Assembly: GCA_963763135.1 (NCBI GenBank) | Contig: CAVXNJ010000001.1 | Span: 372,001 to 436,000 of the forward strand | Direction of reading: 5' to 3' | Source of the DNA: JANMZO01 sp963763135 | GTDB lineage: Bacteria > Actinomycetota > Acidimicrobiia > Acidimicrobiales > JANYDT01 | Length of the DNA: 64,000 bases | Shown here: positions 63,933-64,000 of the stretch, piece after piece | Layout of the letters: each line of letters starts with the position of its first letter | Numbering within the stretch: position 1 is the stretch's first letter | Made by a program: the position numbers and the translations under genes | Notes under the pieces: model-generated | What the model was told of the DNA's origin: nothing | What the model saw: the letters and a program-made list of their open reading frames with translations, nothing else | Databases searched by the model: none

Positions 63933-64000
63933 CCGAAGTAGCCCGCCCCAGGGAATTTTCTCCCCTCCGACTGCAAGCCGGAGTCTTGATAGCGGTCCCG

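Larger units (their letters stand above)
63634..64000. other. Right-edge intergenic region with promoter-like elements
   Basis: About 370 bases without a supported gene. It contains a sigma-28-like promoter (63696-63723), a second GCCGATAA at 63892-63899 without a clear -35, and adjoining dyads TACACA-N7-TGTGTA (63901-63919) and GGGAAACTTTCCC (63920-63932). A divergent gene may start right of the window. Confidence 0.5.

Overview
The window is high-GC bacterial chromosome and looks like a mycothiol-type actinobacterium, most likely a deep-branching lineage such as Acidimicrobiia. This is inference. It rests on the maleylpyruvate-isomerase/TIGR03084-type protein, the two PTPS-related giant membrane proteins, the long hibernation factor HPF, ftsEX and secA-prfB with actinobacterial-style sequences, frequent GTG/TTG starts and many ATGA overlaps. 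No rRNA, tRNA, CRISPR array, transposase or phage gene was seen.

Layout. 1-9333 is a plus-strand metabolic and ion-transport block: a molybdopterin oxidoreductase fused to a membrane cytochrome-like domain, a small membrane protein, NhaA, a Pth2-type peptidyl-tRNA hydrolase, a ClC channel, PutA (frameshifted) and a PAS-AraC regulator. 9441-18040 is a plus-strand series: response regulator, histidine kinase (frameshifted), a MacA-like adaptor with an unusually long 25-residue-repeat hairpin, MacB-like ATPase and permease, a DUF5666-like anchored protein and a secreted Gly-rich protein. 18067-24730 holds a DUF167 protein, membrane proteins, a dienelactone hydrolase, a DHA2 transporter and a PuuD-like amidotransferase. 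24772-27777 has a glutamine synthetase homologue that pairs with PuuD (polyamine catabolism), DedA and an SDR. 27985-31607 has a damaged secreted protein and a metal-resistance operon (ArsR-ArsC fusion, two VOC proteins, ChrA).

31751-46624 is mostly minus-strand housekeeping: FtsX, FtsE, a large membrane protein, PrfB, SecA, a secreted two-repeat protein, HPF, ComF, Trm112, AhcY and a phosphomannomutase. 47015-63633 is an envelope region: two paralogous PTPS-related membrane proteins (the second frameshifted inside a Gln/Asn/Asp repeat), a GT2 glycosyltransferase overlapping convergently, two tandem L,D-transpeptidases, two tandem abundant-looking surface proteins with duplicated leaders and terminators, an ATGA-coupled operon of a PelF-like glycosyltransferase, a small ORF and a polytopic membrane protein, and a 57-residue zinc-ribbon gene.

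Three themes stand out. (1) A two-component/MacAB-like export cluster whose adaptor has matched 25-residue repeats on both helical arms. (2) Several single-step frameshifts in otherwise intact genes, each repairable by a one- or two-base change, which points to sequence error or to recent decay. (3) Repeated use of 13-18 nt degenerate tandem repeats in intergenic spacers, plus candidate sigma-28/WhiG-like promoters before ahcY and before the zinc-ribbon gene.
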